From positions 15,206,948 through 15,270,947 of the forward strand of contig NC_133948.1 in assembly GCF_031877795.1 (NCBI RefSeq): a stretch of DNA of 64,000 nt. The letters are read 5' to 3'. Source of the stretch: Strix aluco. Taxonomy: Eukaryota > Chordata > Aves > Strigiformes > Strigidae. Position 1 is the stretch's first letter; each line of letters starts with the position of its first letter. Both the position numbers and the translations under genes were made by a program. The notes below the pieces were generated by a model. That model was given only the letters and a program-made list of their open reading frames with translations, searched no databases and was not told the DNA's origin. Below are positions 1 through 12,373 of this stretch, piece by piece.

Positions 1-909
1 GACACGCTGGCATCACCCTGCAATGCTTACCAAAACACAGTAAAGAAATCAGTGTTCTGCAGAGAAACTGCCCTGACGTGGTACATCACAAAAAGCAAAT
101 GGAATCTCTGCTCTCCTCCCCAGTAATTCATTTGAAGGTTTGGTCTTGCATCCTAGAATATTTTTTAAACGTGATACCACCTCTGAGATTTACCTCTAAG
201 AGTTTCTTAACACACGGGAAAAAAAGAATGTGGGCTTCCAAGAAGTGAAGTGACATTATAGGTGCCTTGGGGTAAATGGTAAAATGGGTTTGCTTACTTT
301 CGTGCATAGGTGAGCTTTTTGAGGACACAAACATGACGTAAACATGATGTTTTCAGGGTACAAAGATGTCAAGGCACCTTGATTTCCCCTTCATGTTAAA
401 TGTGAATCCTGCTTACCGAGTCTGGGGAATATAAAAGCTGCTTATAAAAATGAAAGCTTAGACATGGAGAGGTGCTAAATACCTTTTATATGGCAACAAT
501 GCATCCCTTCCAACAGATTTTCATTTACTCCTGAGAACCTGCAGTGTTAACGCTAACCCACTCTACTACATCAAGTCTTCGCTACCTCTCACGGTCTCTA
601 TTTTGTTGTTTTAAGTTTCAATGCTCCCCCTGCTTGGGGGAGGGGATACAAAGAATACTTTTGGAACCACCTAATGAAAATTCCTTGAGATTAACTGCAG
701 AGAAGGCCAGAAGCTGAAGGAAGGTAATAGGAAATCACTTCTAGATAAATGTTCAAAACCTGCTGACACACATTAGCGTGAACTAGAGAAAGTAAGCAAT
801 AGCAAATAGATTCTCCTTGCCTATGACCACATCTGCTCCCTTCCACCCTCTAAGCCATGCCACATTTCCAGATGAAATCCGAGCCCTGGGCCAAGCAGGA
901 AAGCAGTAC
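1..909 (-). other. ASCC2: ASCC2 intron after coding exon 5
   Basis: This stretch follows the donor of coding exon 5 on the minus strand (exon CAG, intron gtactg). I searched it for the next expected ASCC2 segment, the one following the ETLPTVLQ motif, and did not find it, so the next exon probably lies beyond the left edge. The outermost 17 bases follow an AG at 18-19 and could be the first bases of an exon, but this is weak. No repeat or other gene was recognised. Confidence 0.6.
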
Positions 910-977
910 CTGGAGGACAGTGGGCAGAGTTTCGTCTAGGTCACTGAAGTAACTTGGTTGCTGAGTGAAGATATTTT
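910..977 (-). CDS. ASCC2: ASCC2 coding exon 5 (partial gene)
   Basis: This 68-bp exon follows the polypyrimidine acceptor ctcttctcag. Joined to the single G left over from coding exon 4, it reads 23 codons in frame, containing NIFTQQPSYFSDLDETLP, a close match to the ASCC2 N-terminal region I recall from vertebrate orthologues. It covers residues 181-203 of the predicted protein. This part of ASCC2 belongs to the N-terminal helical region that binds the ASCC3 helicase; the ubiquitin-binding CUE domain lies further on, outside the window. The exon ends in CAG before the donor gtactg, which is a weaker match to the donor consensus than those of the other ASCC2 exons. Confidence 0.93.
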
Positions 978-2870
978 CTGAGAAGAGAGGGGGAAGGAGA
1001 CCATTTGCCATTAGTTCAGGCATTCATGCCAGCAAGTAAGTCTGCACCAGAAGATGTACTTGTATTATTACTGACACCCCCACCCCCTGCAGATAGAGCT
1101 AATAACCATTTAGGACATGGGCACGGGCTCACTTCTATAAAGCTGGCCCATCAACTCTTTAGTGCAACTGGAGAACTGGTAATGAGAATATGCTCATCAG
1201 AGCAGAGCAAACGAGATGTTAGATCATTCATGCCCCAGAGGCTGAATCAATGAATAATGCAAATACTATCGCTAAACATTCCTAGTTCCTTTATTTGACA
1301 ACTGGAGTTGACTTTTAATTACTGATAACAGCTCAGCATACACTGGAAAATGTTCTGCAGAATATTTCTTAAAGGTAATGAGGCTTTAGTAATACCTGCT
1401 ATTATATTACTAGGACTTCATTATCTTTACAAAATACTTCACTGAGTAACGGCATACCATAAATCCTCACCAAGTAAGCACAGAGGCTGCCTATTTTCCT
1501 GTGAATTACTCTTCCAACAACGAAAATTAACAGAGTTCTCCAGCAAGAGCAAAGGTAAGAGTTACAAGACGACGTTTCTGAAAAATTTATACCCTGAGAA
1601 CAACCTAAAGTTTATCAAGTTATGAATTACACACCAGAACTGCTCATGCCATTACTGTCACAACATAATGCAAATAATCAGGTGAGCAAATCACTGGTCA
1701 CCTGCGTGCAGCATTACTGTGTTGCACTCCAGAGCATATGTATAATTCAAATGAGGTTTCATACACTCAGGTCTTCTCTGGAATATTTTAAGATCCAGAT
1801 AATCTAAGCTTCACATCTGAAAGAGAACTATCAATCTTGTCATGCCTTCTTTCCACCTCTGAGGCTTGACAGATGAATTTAGAGTGGAAGTTACTGAAAA
1901 AAGGATAAAGCGATTAAAAAATGCAAAGGTTTATCTAAGATTTTCTGGTCTGGAAATTTGGCTGCGTCACATGATCTCTAATGCTTCTCATGTTAGTCAA
2001 CTTGGAAAGGAGACAAAAATAACTACCAAAGAAAAAGTTTCATTATGTGAGCTGCAAAGTGGGTTAGAGTTTAGCAAGAAGAGCTCACAATCCAAGGTTA
2101 GGTACTCTTCCATCTGTGCTCAGGTGGATGTTAAAGATCACAAGTGGTTCTCTTGTGAAGAGAGCACAGGATAAACACAAAAGCTAAACCAATATGCCCT
2201 GTCTTCATTACGCAGGTTCTAGCGTCCAAGACTGAGGTGTTACTTAATATGCACTTGCCACTAAGACTGCCTGTATAGATACAGAGAAATCCAGGGATAA
2301 GCACAGCTTGAGCAATGCTCTGAAGTGCTTTGTGGTTTGGAGGCACTATATAAATCAATGTCTGCATTGAAATTTCAAGTTCTCCCACATCATAGACCAG
2401 TGATTACCTCATGCTGCACGTTTCACCTGCCTCCCAACTCTGGGAACAAAAGCACTCATATGAGCAGTTGGACTGTGCCCCATCTTCCAACCCTCCTCCC
2501 TTCCTGCCTAGGAATTGAGTTCCCATCTCTACCAGAATTTTACAGAGCCCTCACCGTCCTCTTACAGTGGCTCAGGACACATTTAATTGGCATGGGAAAC
2601 AACTGCTGAGGCATAACTGAGCCTTGGATCATGCCTAATGCCACAAGCCCAGCTCAGGACAGCTAAGCAGCAAGACACGATGCTTTCCTTGACATAAATG
2701 CAGTTCAAAAGAAAAAAGTCATCTGACCTAGAAATTGATCTAGAAATTACAGATTCTTGCTGCTACTGAACAATTCATTTTCAGAGCGGTAACACTGGTA
2801 TAAAACATCACTTGCCATTATACGAGAAAGTAAAAGCCTAAATGCAAGTTGTTTCTTGGCTTTAACTAAC
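978..2870 (-). other. ASCC2: ASCC2 intron between coding exons 4 and 5
   Basis: An 1893-bp intron bounded by donor gttagt after coding exon 4 and acceptor ctcttctcag before coding exon 5. It is a phase 1 intron, splitting the codon after KMI. Several open frames of 60-100 codons occur on both strands, but none resembles a known protein. No recognisable repeat was seen. Confidence 0.85.
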
Positions 2871-3000
2871 CAATCATCTTCTGGAGCAGGAGACCATTTC
2901 CTTTCCCAAAAAGCACACAGAGATCCAGAATCTTAGGGATGTCAAACAGGAAGTTATTGTAAATAATTTCTCCAAAGACAGAGGGAGTAATAAAATGATC
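2871..3000 (-). CDS. ASCC2: ASCC2 coding exon 4
   Basis: This 130-bp exon encodes 43 codons plus one base, residues 138-180. It begins with DHFITPSVFGE and contains the strongly conserved YNNFLFDIPKILDLCVLFGK. The acceptor is cctttgtag, preceded on the minus strand by a long T tract (the A run at 3010-3023 on the plus strand). The donor is gttagt, leaving a single G that completes a Glu codon with coding exon 5. In the family this is part of the ASCC3-binding N-terminal region. The reading frame is intact and joins in phase with both neighbours. Confidence 0.96.
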
Positions 3001-4718
3001 CTACAAAGGAAAAAAAAAAAAAAGTAATTTAAAGGATGATCCATATCTTACTCGACAAGAACTCCAGCATTATAAAAACACCTGTAAAAACATCTCTCAA
3101 AGGAGTATTAAGGATTTCATTTCATAGAAGGCAGCAACTCTGCTTACACCAGCTCATGCAGAGCCCTCCAACTCCACATTCCCAGCTACTTGTCACTGCC
3201 ATTACACCATCCACCCCACTGGCTTCACACCACCTGCAGGGCCAGTCTGCCCCGTGAATTGAACCAACTGACATAAACGTTAAAGCAAAAAGCTAGCTAC
3301 AGTGTGTTCAGTTCCCAGACCTGGCTCGTGACATGGCCAGATGAACAGCTGAGCTGACACAAGAACAGCTCAGCTCAAGAGCAGGAATGAGTAACCAGGC
3401 ATAGGCACAGCTTTACTGGCACTGACACTGAAAAAATACACGTGAGATCACAGCCCGAGGTTATTGGTACCCTGGAAGAGTAAAATCAAGGCACCGAAGA
3501 CGACTGCACCAGCGACAAGTAGGAAAAAACCCCAGGAACTGCAGTTCTACACCCTGACTGCTAGAACACTCTGTCAAAAACACGTGACTCGTAACATTGA
3601 AGGAATTTCTTCCAAAACTCTGGATGACAAAAATTTCCATCATCTTTGACACTGAGAAACAAGCAAGCTAAAATGTGATTTTGGATTTTCAAAAGACACA
3701 TTTGCCTGTGATAGCAAATGTTTTCAATCACAGTGAAAGGTAGTACGCACATTTTCCCTGCTAAAGCAGAGGGACAGGGCTTTATGCTGGCTAGATTCAA
3801 TTTCTAGAACTCCTGCTGACTGCCTGCATGACAACAGACTATTCATTCTCTTCAAATTACTCAACTATAAAATGGTTTCAAATGCTTGTCTGCCTCATTG
3901 GAGTGGTAAGATTTAATCAGATCCTGGAATGAAAGACACCATAGAGGTGTCGAGTACTTTTGCTGAAGTGGTGCCAGCTGCAGGCTCCAGCATTCCTTCT
4001 ACCTATTCCCACCCCAGTCCGCCAACTCCCGCTCCAAGACCTTTCCTCAAAATGTCCTGAATGTCACCACTGTGATAATCAAGAGAATCAATACATCAGT
4101 AAATAACACATCATGAACCAACGAGGATACGAAGGGAGTAATTGCTAAAACACAAGGTGCCTCACTCATCCTGCCCAAAGGCCTTGTGAAAATTCCACAG
4201 CTCCTGATGGGAGTTGCACTCACACAATTAGGGCTGAGTACGTTTTTCAATTATGATGCCAAGAAAACAGTAATTTAGAGCAATTTCACTGTGTGTCCAA
4301 AAACTTGGGGAAAGTTCAAGGAGAGACAAGTATGAGCACACATGACGCGACCCTGCATGGCACAGAGGAAGCGGCACTGAGGGAGCAAACACTCAGCTCC
4401 TGGTGGCCTGAAGGGCCTCTGTTCCATGCAGCCAACTTGCTCTTTCTTCTCTTACAGCGATGTATCACACCACCACGCGTGGCTAAACTGCTATTACTTA
4501 GTTGATTGCCTGGATCTCCTTCCTAAGAAATCACTGCATAGTTCAAATCACCACTCAGAGCTGAAGTATCATCTCCATACGGAGAAACAGACTGATAAAA
4601 ATAGCCAGGGAGAGGAATGCAGTTGGACACGCAAGTAAGAAACACAATTAATTTCTCTAATTGTCTTTTTTCTCAAGCTATACAGCCCGGAGCACCTGCA
4701 AGGCAAAGAAATATTTAC
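3001..4718 (-). other. ASCC2: ASCC2 intron between coding exons 3 and 4
   Basis: A 1718-bp phase 0 intron with donor gtaaat and acceptor cctttgtag. A 14-base A run at 3010-3023 (T on the coding strand) forms part of the polypyrimidine tract. No second gene or repeat was recognised; the short open frames on either strand look spurious. Confidence 0.85.
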
Positions 4719-4889
4719 CTTGGACTCCTTGTGAGTGGACATTCTGAGGAACGTCAGGAAGACACTCCGATGAAGACATTTCTGCATGTCATTCACCTCT
4801 GGATGGCAATCCAACAACACATCAAACTTGCGAGGGGCATAGCACAGGTAGGAATCCAGACATTTCTGAAGCGTCTCATCAAATATAAC
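4719..4889 (-). CDS. ASCC2: ASCC2 coding exon 3
   Basis: This 171-bp exon encodes 57 codons, residues 81-137. It starts VIFDETLQKCLDSYL and ends LTFLRMSTHKESK, both hallmark stretches of ASCC2 orthologues. Both ends are phase 0: acceptor ttgtgcaag and donor gtaaat. The open frame on the minus strand runs past both splice sites, so the exon edges come from homology and splice signals, not from stop codons. In the cell ASCC2 acts in the ASCC complex with ASCC3 and ALKBH3 in alkylation-damage repair, and in the ribosome-quality trigger complex that splits collided ribosomes. This is established for the family and not visible here. Confidence 0.96.
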
Positions 4890-5221
4890 CTTGCACAACA
4901 AAAGATAAGAAAATGGAAAGAAGGGAACATCACACATCCATAGGTTGCGCTCATGGGCAGCCCAGTGAAATTTAAAAGCAATCCAAACCATTCAAGAGTG
5001 CTAAAAGGACTCACACATGTATCAAATACAAGCAAACTCCTAAAACCTATAGGGAAATACAACTTTCTTTGCAATCTAAGGTGCAGTAATCGAAATTAAA
5101 ATGCTTGACAAATGACATGATAAGCATATACAAGTGTTTCTGAAAATGATTTAAAGTTTGTGGCTTTTACAAGCACCTAGATTGTTCATGGTTTGTCTTT
5201 AGTCCACAAAACAATTATTAC
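4890..5221 (-). other. ASCC2: ASCC2 intron between coding exons 2 and 3
   Basis: A short 332-bp phase 0 intron with donor gtaata and acceptor ttgtgcaag. Nothing else was recognised in it. Confidence 0.9.
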
Positions 5222-5380
5222 CTGGCACCAAAATTTGTCATGAGGCAAAGCCAGAAGCCAGTTCAGGTCATCTGCAATGAATTTTGCTCGCTCCAAGAAT
5301 TCTTCCACTAAAGCAGGGTCTCTGACAACAGGTGGCGGTCTGTATAGCACAAAAGACCGATCTGCTTTTATTTCTGGGTG
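5222..5380 (-). CDS. ASCC2: ASCC2 coding exon 2
   Basis: This 159-bp exon encodes 53 codons, residues 28-80. It begins HPEIKADRSFVLYRPPP and ends WLLALPHDKFWCQ, diagnostic of ASCC2. The acceptor is ctttctgcag and the donor gtaata, both phase 0. Its length matches the orthologous human segment residue for residue as I recall it. The segment after the triple proline (VVRDPALVEEFLERAKF) differs from mammals at several positions, as expected for a bird orthologue. Confidence 0.96.
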
Positions 5381-6476
5381 CTGCAGAAAGCCAAAACACT
5401 GTATTAAAACTACAGATCAAGTGACGAGAATGCCCAGTTACCGTTTGCACTGCTCACTGAATTTTAGGAAACCAACACAAAATCACATTTTAATACAATC
5501 TGACATTCAGTTCCCTGGTAACTTCCCATTTTCTGATCTTTCAAGGCAGCAGATCAGTGGGTTTGTACCCTTATTTATCAGCAATAGTTTCAGACCTTCA
5601 TAATTTGGTACACGTTGCTCCTTGCATTCTATTAGCCAAAAGCCTTTCAAAGCAATCCTCCCACACCTTCAAAACAAACAGCAACAGCTTAATGTCATGC
5701 CTTTGAAATGTGGCCTGCACTCTCTCTTTTTCCTCCAAACTGGTTCTTGCACAACATTTCATGAAGTCAAACCAACTTGACCACCAAAAACGGAGAAGAA
5801 ACATTTCACTGCCCTTCCCAAGGGTTACTGAACAGGCTTTGCCCAAATACTCCCATCCTAGAATGAGAATCATGTCAAGCAGTGAGCAGCAGCTTTGAGC
5901 TCTGCCTCAACCCACACGTATGCCCAGGGTAAACCTCCTCACAAGCAAGCAGCATTAACGGCAGGTCTCTCTTCTGCAACACGCCCAGAAGGCTCTCTCC
6001 ATGCCTTCTTATTTCTGGGAGAAAAGGGCTACTGTGGATTTAATTTTTTGATTTCACCAAGCTGAAGCCACAGGGCAGGAGGTCACAGGCTGCAGTAAGT
6101 GGATGGACTTATCCCAGTGCTTTAGCTCAGACTAAACTTCACACAGAGCTTGCAAAAGCTCCCAAAGCATTCTCTCTATTGCAGCAAAGTTTATATTGCT
6201 AATCGGGCTGCTCCTCAGAAGAGTAAGTAGTTCTGGGAGAACACAGTTTACTACAGATTTTGAACACAGTAAAGTTTTTGGGTTTTTTTCTTCCAATGGC
6301 AGGTAAATTAAATGTCAGCTATCTGAATGCACTAAAACACAAAGAAAATTTCACTAACAGGCAAGCTAACCAAATTTCATCATATCCTGGACCAAGGGAT
6401 AGTTTTGCCCAGGCCTCAACATAAGACAACTATTTCTTAAAGGTTTTGTCTGGCTTTCAGGAAAAACAGAGCTCAC
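5381..6476 (-). other. ASCC2: ASCC2 intron between coding exons 1 and 2
   Basis: A 1096-bp phase 0 intron with consensus donor gtgagc and acceptor ctttctgcag. No gene or repeat was recognised inside. Confidence 0.9.
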
Positions 6477-6557
6477 CAGTGCCGGTAAAGTTCTCAGCTT
6501 TCCTGTCTTGGGATCCCTTTCTGTCAGCTGGAGTTCATCCAGAGGCAATGCTGGCAT
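6477..6557 (-). CDS. ASCC2: ASCC2 coding exon 1 with start codon
   Basis: The coding part of this exon is 81 bp, 27 codons, starting at the ATG at 6557-6555 with MPALPLDELQLT and ending KLRTLPAL before donor gtgagc. MPALPLD followed by DPKTGKLRT is the conserved N-terminus of ASCC2, which fixes the start. The exon probably begins about 15 bp upstream of the ATG, where gaagacag on the minus strand supplies an acceptor AG near 6573 behind a T-rich tract; a second AG at 6577 is an alternative. The five coding exons of the window splice to 203 residues with no frameshift or stop; the full protein in vertebrates is roughly 750 residues, so most of the gene is off the left edge. Confidence 0.95.
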
Positions 6558-6572
6558 TGTGATGACTTACTC

Positions 6573-8795
6573 CTGTCTTCAGCAAACAGAAAAACAAAAG
6601 CAGCACAGGATACATTTTACAAGGTCAGTCAACCAAAACCATAACAAAAGAGGCTACAGCCTTAGTGTAACACACATACGCACAGCAGCTGGAAATATCC
6701 TTATACAAAGCAATTTATACACCACTCAAATGCCAAACCTTGAGGGAACACCCAGGAGCCACCTGCACGTGCCTCAGAAGTAACCTGTAATGTGGTGCTA
6801 TACCTTCATCCCTGGTCCTCACTGAGAGGCCACAGACACCTTCCAGGGCAACAAAAAGCATTTTGGGACATAGTTTAATATGGAAGTTTGATATTTAAAT
6901 CCAGTTCCTGAAGAGTTAGGCTGAACTCTCTGCTTTTGCAGTCTTTTTTAACGCTTGCACTCCATCTCCTGACAGTATAAATGGGAGACGCAATCAAAAC
7001 ACATCCTGACAACATACTATTAAAAGACTATTTTTGGTGCTTAAGTGGCAGAATCACTCAGGACTCATCCAGATAAGGTACACAGGGTGAGCCTACAAAA
7101 CACAGCCTTCCTTTCCCCTGCCAACTCCCACATGCTCACAAAACCATGGTTTAATCTGCAACAACATTTTTAGGCTCAGAAATAATTCAATTAACTTTCT
7201 GAAATTAACTGTAAGTCAAACATTAGAGTAATTCAAAAGAAAGTATGCTGTTACATGCATTGTTAAAAAAGTTCAGGTATTAACAAAACCCCAAAATTGA
7301 AGGTTAACAGAGCTTTTAATTTCTTGGGGAATTTATAGTATTATGATTTCTGCGAAACAGCACTAGAAGTTATGTTCTTGTTCAGGTCTAAGATCACAAG
7401 TCTCCTCATATACATGTTTAATTACATACACATTGCCTGGGCAGAATAACAATTAAAACAAGAAAAGTGTCTCTATAGCTGGATAATACTGATTCTGGAG
7501 CAAGATCACAGTTTAAAAATGTTACTCTTTCATTTGCTGTCTAGTTCCAGAGAATTTGTCACCTATGGATTTAGGCAAAAATTATGCCATCTAACTTTTT
7601 AGAGTTCAATTAAAAAAAAAAAAAAGAAAAAAATTACAGTTGAGCAATGCCAATACACACAGCTTAGAAAGCTTAAAATAATTATGTCTTTCCAAGGGAG
7701 TTTAAAGATTAGAATATTGACAAGAGTGTTTTCAATTTTTTTATGAACAATTAAAAAAAACCCCAACAAACAGCTTTTCAGTAGAATAAGCCAAGCTGTT
7801 TAGTTCTTGTCATATATTTAGTTTGGCTTTTAAAATTTCTAGAGTCATTCTGAACACTGTGTGTGCTTGCAACAAGGAAAAAAGCATCAAGTGTCTCATT
7901 TCGAGCATGCCAAGCATCAAAACCTCCTGTCCAAGTCAAAACCATCTTGGAAGAGACAGGCCCCCCGGGCAAAAGCTTATTCATCTGGAGAATAAACCTG
8001 AGTACGGAACGGCCTCAGCGCAGAGAATTATCCCCCACCACTCTCATATGCTTTTCTCCCCAAGAGCTTTGGTGTAAACTCCCGGGACACGATTAATTTG
8101 TTGTACTCTGTGATTTCAGGCACGCAGTGTAAGAGCCAAACAGGCCTGACAAAGAATACAAAGAACCCGACTTTTGCCAGGGAAAGTTCTTTTCCCAGGG
8201 TCAGCCAAGGGGCCAGCCAGGGCCAGGGGTGCGCTGCTGGGGCCGGGGCGCCCACCCGAGCCCCCCCCAGCCCCCCCCCGCGGCAGCGGGGCACGGCCCA
8301 AGAGCCAGCCCAGGCCCTGCCTTCTCCCCTTTTCCAGGCCTAACCTTCCCCCTGCTACTGCCCCCCTAGGGCCTCGCCAGCCCCCGCAGCACCCAGCCCT
8401 GCTCCCCGCCTATCCCCAAGCCAGGCTCCGAGCCGAGCTCTGCCCGCGCCTCCCCTCTGTGCCACCGCCGCCAGCCCCAAGCGCCCTCGGCTCAGCCCGG
8501 CCCTGCCCCAGCGCCCCGCCGGCCGCTGCCACCGGCCTCAGGCCCGGGGCCGCCTGCCGGCCCCGCCAGCCCCACCGCGAGCCCCAGACACTCTCTCCGC
8601 CCCCGCCGGTTAAGCCCAGCCCTGTCGCTCCAGGCCCCGCTCTGGGTCACTGCTGCCACCGCCGCCCCCCAAGCCGCGTCCCCCTGCCCTGCCTCCGCCT
8701 TTACCAGGCCCTGCCCGGGCCCTGTCGCCCCGCCCGGCCGCAGCCACGTTCTTCCAGGCCCAGCCACCCCGCCGCGGTGCCCCAGTCCCCGTTAC
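6573..8795 (-). other. ASCC2: ASCC2 first intron
   Basis: Inferred intron between the probable noncoding first exon and the ATG exon, from donor gtaacg at about 8795 to the acceptor near 6573. It includes an A-rich low-complexity run at 7612-7633 (T on the coding strand) and its upstream end lies in the CpG island. No other gene was recognised. Confidence 0.6.
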
Positions 8796-9010
8796 CGGGC
8801 AGCCACGTCCCTCCGCCGCCAGCACGGCGCTTCCGCAGCCAAACGGCCCTTCCGGTGCCGCGCGGAAGCGGGCGGGGCCTGGCGGGGCCGCCCCCCCGGC
8901 CTGTCCCGCCGGGCCCCGGGGCCGCCCCGCAAGGCGGGTCCGCCGCGGCCCCGGCGAGCCGGGAGCCAGGGTTGGGGCTGGGGCACAGGAGCAAGACTGC
9001 GCCTAAACCA
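8170..9010. promoter_or_regulatory. ASCC2: CpG island, ASCC2 promoter
   Basis: The sequence turns abruptly C+G rich with many CpG dinucleotides. Around 8828-8880 there is a cluster typical of TATA-less housekeeping promoters: ETS-type cores (ttccgc near 8831, ttccgg at 8850-8855, cggaag at 8863-8868) and a GC box (ggcggggcc at 8871-8879). This lies directly upstream, on the minus strand, of a plausible splice donor at 8795-8794. Position and orientation fit ASCC2 transcription starting near 8.85 kb and running left. The long proline- and glycine-rich open frames here on both strands are composition artefacts. Confidence 0.75.
8796..8870 (-). other. ASCC2: Probable ASCC2 noncoding exon 1 (5' UTR)
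   Basis: On the minus strand the GC-rich sequence just downstream of the ETS and GC-box cluster reads to gctgcccg and is then followed by the donor gtaacg, giving an exon 3' end at 8796. The 5' end is not visible; about 8870 is a guess from the promoter motifs. No transcript evidence is available, so both the exon and its start are inference. Confidence 0.5.
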
Positions 9011-10331
9011 GGTGGTGCTGCAGTACCCAAACCAGGCGGTTTTAGCCCCGAATCCCACGCTTGTCTGTGCCCGGCTACAGCGCTGGTTTTGTGATGGCAG
9101 TCACAGTCCATGGCGTTGTTTTGTGAGGGGAAGAAAGGCTCCACCTGCGAGGTGGTTGGCTGACTTTTGAAACAAAACCGGGTGGCTCACGAAGTCACCT
9201 TTTCCCGAAAGCAGGGCTTACCAACCCCACGGCACCGACCCGTGCGGTGCGCAGGCGGGAGGGACACCCGGGACGGGATTCTGGGGGGACAGGGGGGCTG
9301 TCACAGCCCCCGCAGCCCCCTCACCTGCTCCCTCAGCTTTGGCTTCTCCTCGGGGAGGTTACCGCGTGTGGGTGTGAGGCTGCGGGACAAGGATGATTCT
9401 TGTCCGTTAACACAAGCGCCGTGGATGTTAAGAAGAGATGCGGTCAGTGACGCTTGCGGCACATGGGAACCCCGGAATCGGGTGTTCCCTGGCTGGCGGG
9501 AGGACGGAGGGGTGCGGGGGCACGGACACATCTGACTGTCACTAATTTGGGTGCTCTGAAGGGTCTCGGTTCTCCTATTTGACCTCAGGGAACTCCTCCT
9601 AAACTTAGGCCTGAGTCCAGGTTTAGATGGTAAAGTAGCCTAAAAGAAAAACCACACCATGCCCTCTGCACGTGGCTAATTAGGGCTGTAATGAGGTTCC
9701 CGCTCCCCCAATCCAAGTAGTCGGTATTTTGACTTCCCGCCTTCCAGCTGCGTGCACTGGCGTTGGGGTGCCCGTGACCCCCAGGAGGGGCACGGGGACA
9801 CCCCCCAAGGGCTTCCCGCAGCTCCCTGCTCCTCCCCAGCGCTGCCCTGGCCGACATCTCCTGACTCGCCGGCCGACACGCGGGTAAGCTCTGTGGCCGT
9901 CACATTTGGTGGAGTTCTACTGATTTGCACTTTAAATGTCATGACAGGTTGTCCGGAACCTGCCGTTTTCACCCTTCCTTTGCCATACCTTTTGAATTAC
10001 TAAGTTTTACATAAACTATTTGTTATTTCTATTTCTCAAACATCACTACACGAGCCAGGCCCTCGGACTGGCGCCCCAGCACCAACACGCTGTGCAGAAC
10101 GACCTACCAGAACAGAACTCTAGTAATGATGTCAGACCCAAGGTTTGCTCCGATTGTTTAGCGGAGGATAACATTTGGCAACTGAAACATGATTCCCTTG
10201 CAAAGGCATCTGTTTATTTCCTCTCCTGTGCCAACCTTCCTCCAGAGCAGTGCTGGCAAGACTCCAAGTGACTCAGTGGGCTTTGAATCTGTCATCGGGC
10301 TGTTTTGAATCACTATTCCTCTTTTTGGTTT

Positions 10332-10354
10332 GTTTTTGTTTTTTTTTTTTTTTT
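10332..10354. repeat. Poly(T) low-complexity tract
   Basis: A run of T interrupted by single G residues, following a shorter T-rich stretch with G interruptions. Simple low-complexity sequence; it is not clearly the tail of a retroposed gene. Confidence 0.8.
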
Positions 10355-12373
10355 GTTACCTTACCAATTGTGTATTACCTACTTGATTTCCTAAAGCACT
10401 GTGAACTGTTGGAGCGTCCAAAACACTGGTGATATTAACTGTGTATGTATAACCCAGTTAGATAATTATATGTATACACATTATTTGTACAAATCAAGTT
10501 TAATCTGGCAAACCAAAAGTGCATCTGTTCATCTGTGTAAAACGTGCCAGAGACCTTTAACACTTCACGACAGTAAAAGTCAAATCTGAACTCGTAAAGC
10601 AAATCACATCTTTCCAATCCCAGCCACACAGGGCAACTGCTGGCCCCTCTTGCACAGATCAGGCAAAGCATTAAAAGCAGCTCGTAGGCTGCTGGGCTCT
10701 GCTGAAAAATCCCTCTTTCAAGGGTTGACCCAGAGAGGTCCGAAGGCAAGCAGGCTTCGGATCAGATCCCATGTGGAGAACTTCTCCGGACAAAAAGCTT
10801 TTGGAAAAGGAGCTTTTATTTAAAAAAGCTTCTTTGGTATGATTCACGGGCAGGAGGAAGTTGTTCAGTGCTGAATGTAACAGTGCAGATTAGCAGATGT
10901 CACAAGTCAAAGCCTGGGAAGAGCGCCCTGGTTCCGGCAGCACGGTCAGCGCTTGACAGTACATACCAATAACCTCCCGGCCTCTGTTTGCGCTGAGAAC
11001 GCTCCCGGCTCGGCTAGTGATAACACACAAAAGCAGCTTTTTCATTTCAAGCAGCACAAAAAGCACCAAGAGCAGGATTGAAACACTGGAGCGACCCCAG
11101 GAATGTGCTATTGGAGGTCAGTCTGGTCTCTTTGTCCGTCTGTCACGAATGCTGCAATGTGGCACTCTGCTTCCTGAACAGCACCCAGATTTCCACAGTT
11201 CTTGTGTTTTCTCAAATTCCATCTGAGTCCCAGCGGATGGCCCGGGGGCCGGTTAGAATATCTGCTTCACTTCAGGGCAGTCACGGAGGATGGCTGTTTC
11301 TCCCCTCCTCGCACAGCAGTCTCGGCGGTTAATGGGCCCCGTGACCTTCTTCCCCGCACGCAAGCCAGGCGAGGCACACCTGCTGTCCCCTCTTCTCCTC
11401 CAAAAGGCCACCACAGAGGGGTTAAAGCCAGCAGCCTGCCCAGGCACTGTTTACACGCAGGTCTGACGGCGCAGGAAACCCTGAAGGACCGTCACTTCTA
11501 AACACATTTAAAAAATAGAATAAAATGAGTTATGAAATAACCAGAGGAAAATGTCAGTGTAATCTAAAAAAAGACATAACCATAGTACTAAATTGCAAAG
11601 TTGTGGAAATTGGCCATTATATTTTCTAAGCAGCTGAAGTGCAATTACAGTAAAAATGATGAATCAGTATAGCCTTGGGCTTGCAATTTTTCAACCCAGC
11701 TCTACTTTTTCCTTCTTTACATTTTATTTTAGTGATATATATGTTAGCTTATCAAGGACTAATGGAAGTTATAACCCTTCCACAGCATGTTCTTGATAGT
11801 CATAGAGACAGAGTTGTTATCATTAAACTATTGACCTGATGGATCCTACAATTATTAACTATTTTCCCAATTTCCCATTGTTCTCCAATTAACCCCTCTA
11901 AGTATATTCTCGGCATAAAGTGTCATCGTAGGATACTTTTTATTTTGGTCACTAATGAAAGACACCAGGGATGGCCCAATATACTTCTTAGTTCATTCTC
12001 TGCGTGGCGCTGCGCCTGCGGGGGCAGGAACACCAGTTCTCTCCTCCTCCGAGAGGCTGCGGGTACAGCGATCGCCTGGCCCCCGGAACCAAGGAGTTGC
12101 TCAACTTCTCAGAGCTTTGACGGCGCAAGTTCCTGTGGGTGGGAACTCCCTCCTCTGACACTTGTGCACCACAGCCGGCGTCCTGAGTGGATTACCAGCC
12201 TATTTCTACAGTAGAGAATTTTCACTTAAGATATTCAGTTAAAATAATACCATTTTCTAACAATACTTGAAGCAGCTCCTCTGAGCAGGCAGCTTCTTAG
12301 CCTCTCTTTGCCTGGTGTTTCTCTTCTGAATGATAGGATAGTAACAACTACCCAACTTCAGGAGAATTAGACT

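Noticed and set aside
8174-9094. 306-codon plus-strand open frame, rich in Pro, Ala and Arg
   Set aside because: It lies in the ASCC2 CpG island, where stop codons are rare because of composition. It has no domain-like pattern, overlapping open frames occur on the other strand, and it opposes the ASCC2 first exon.
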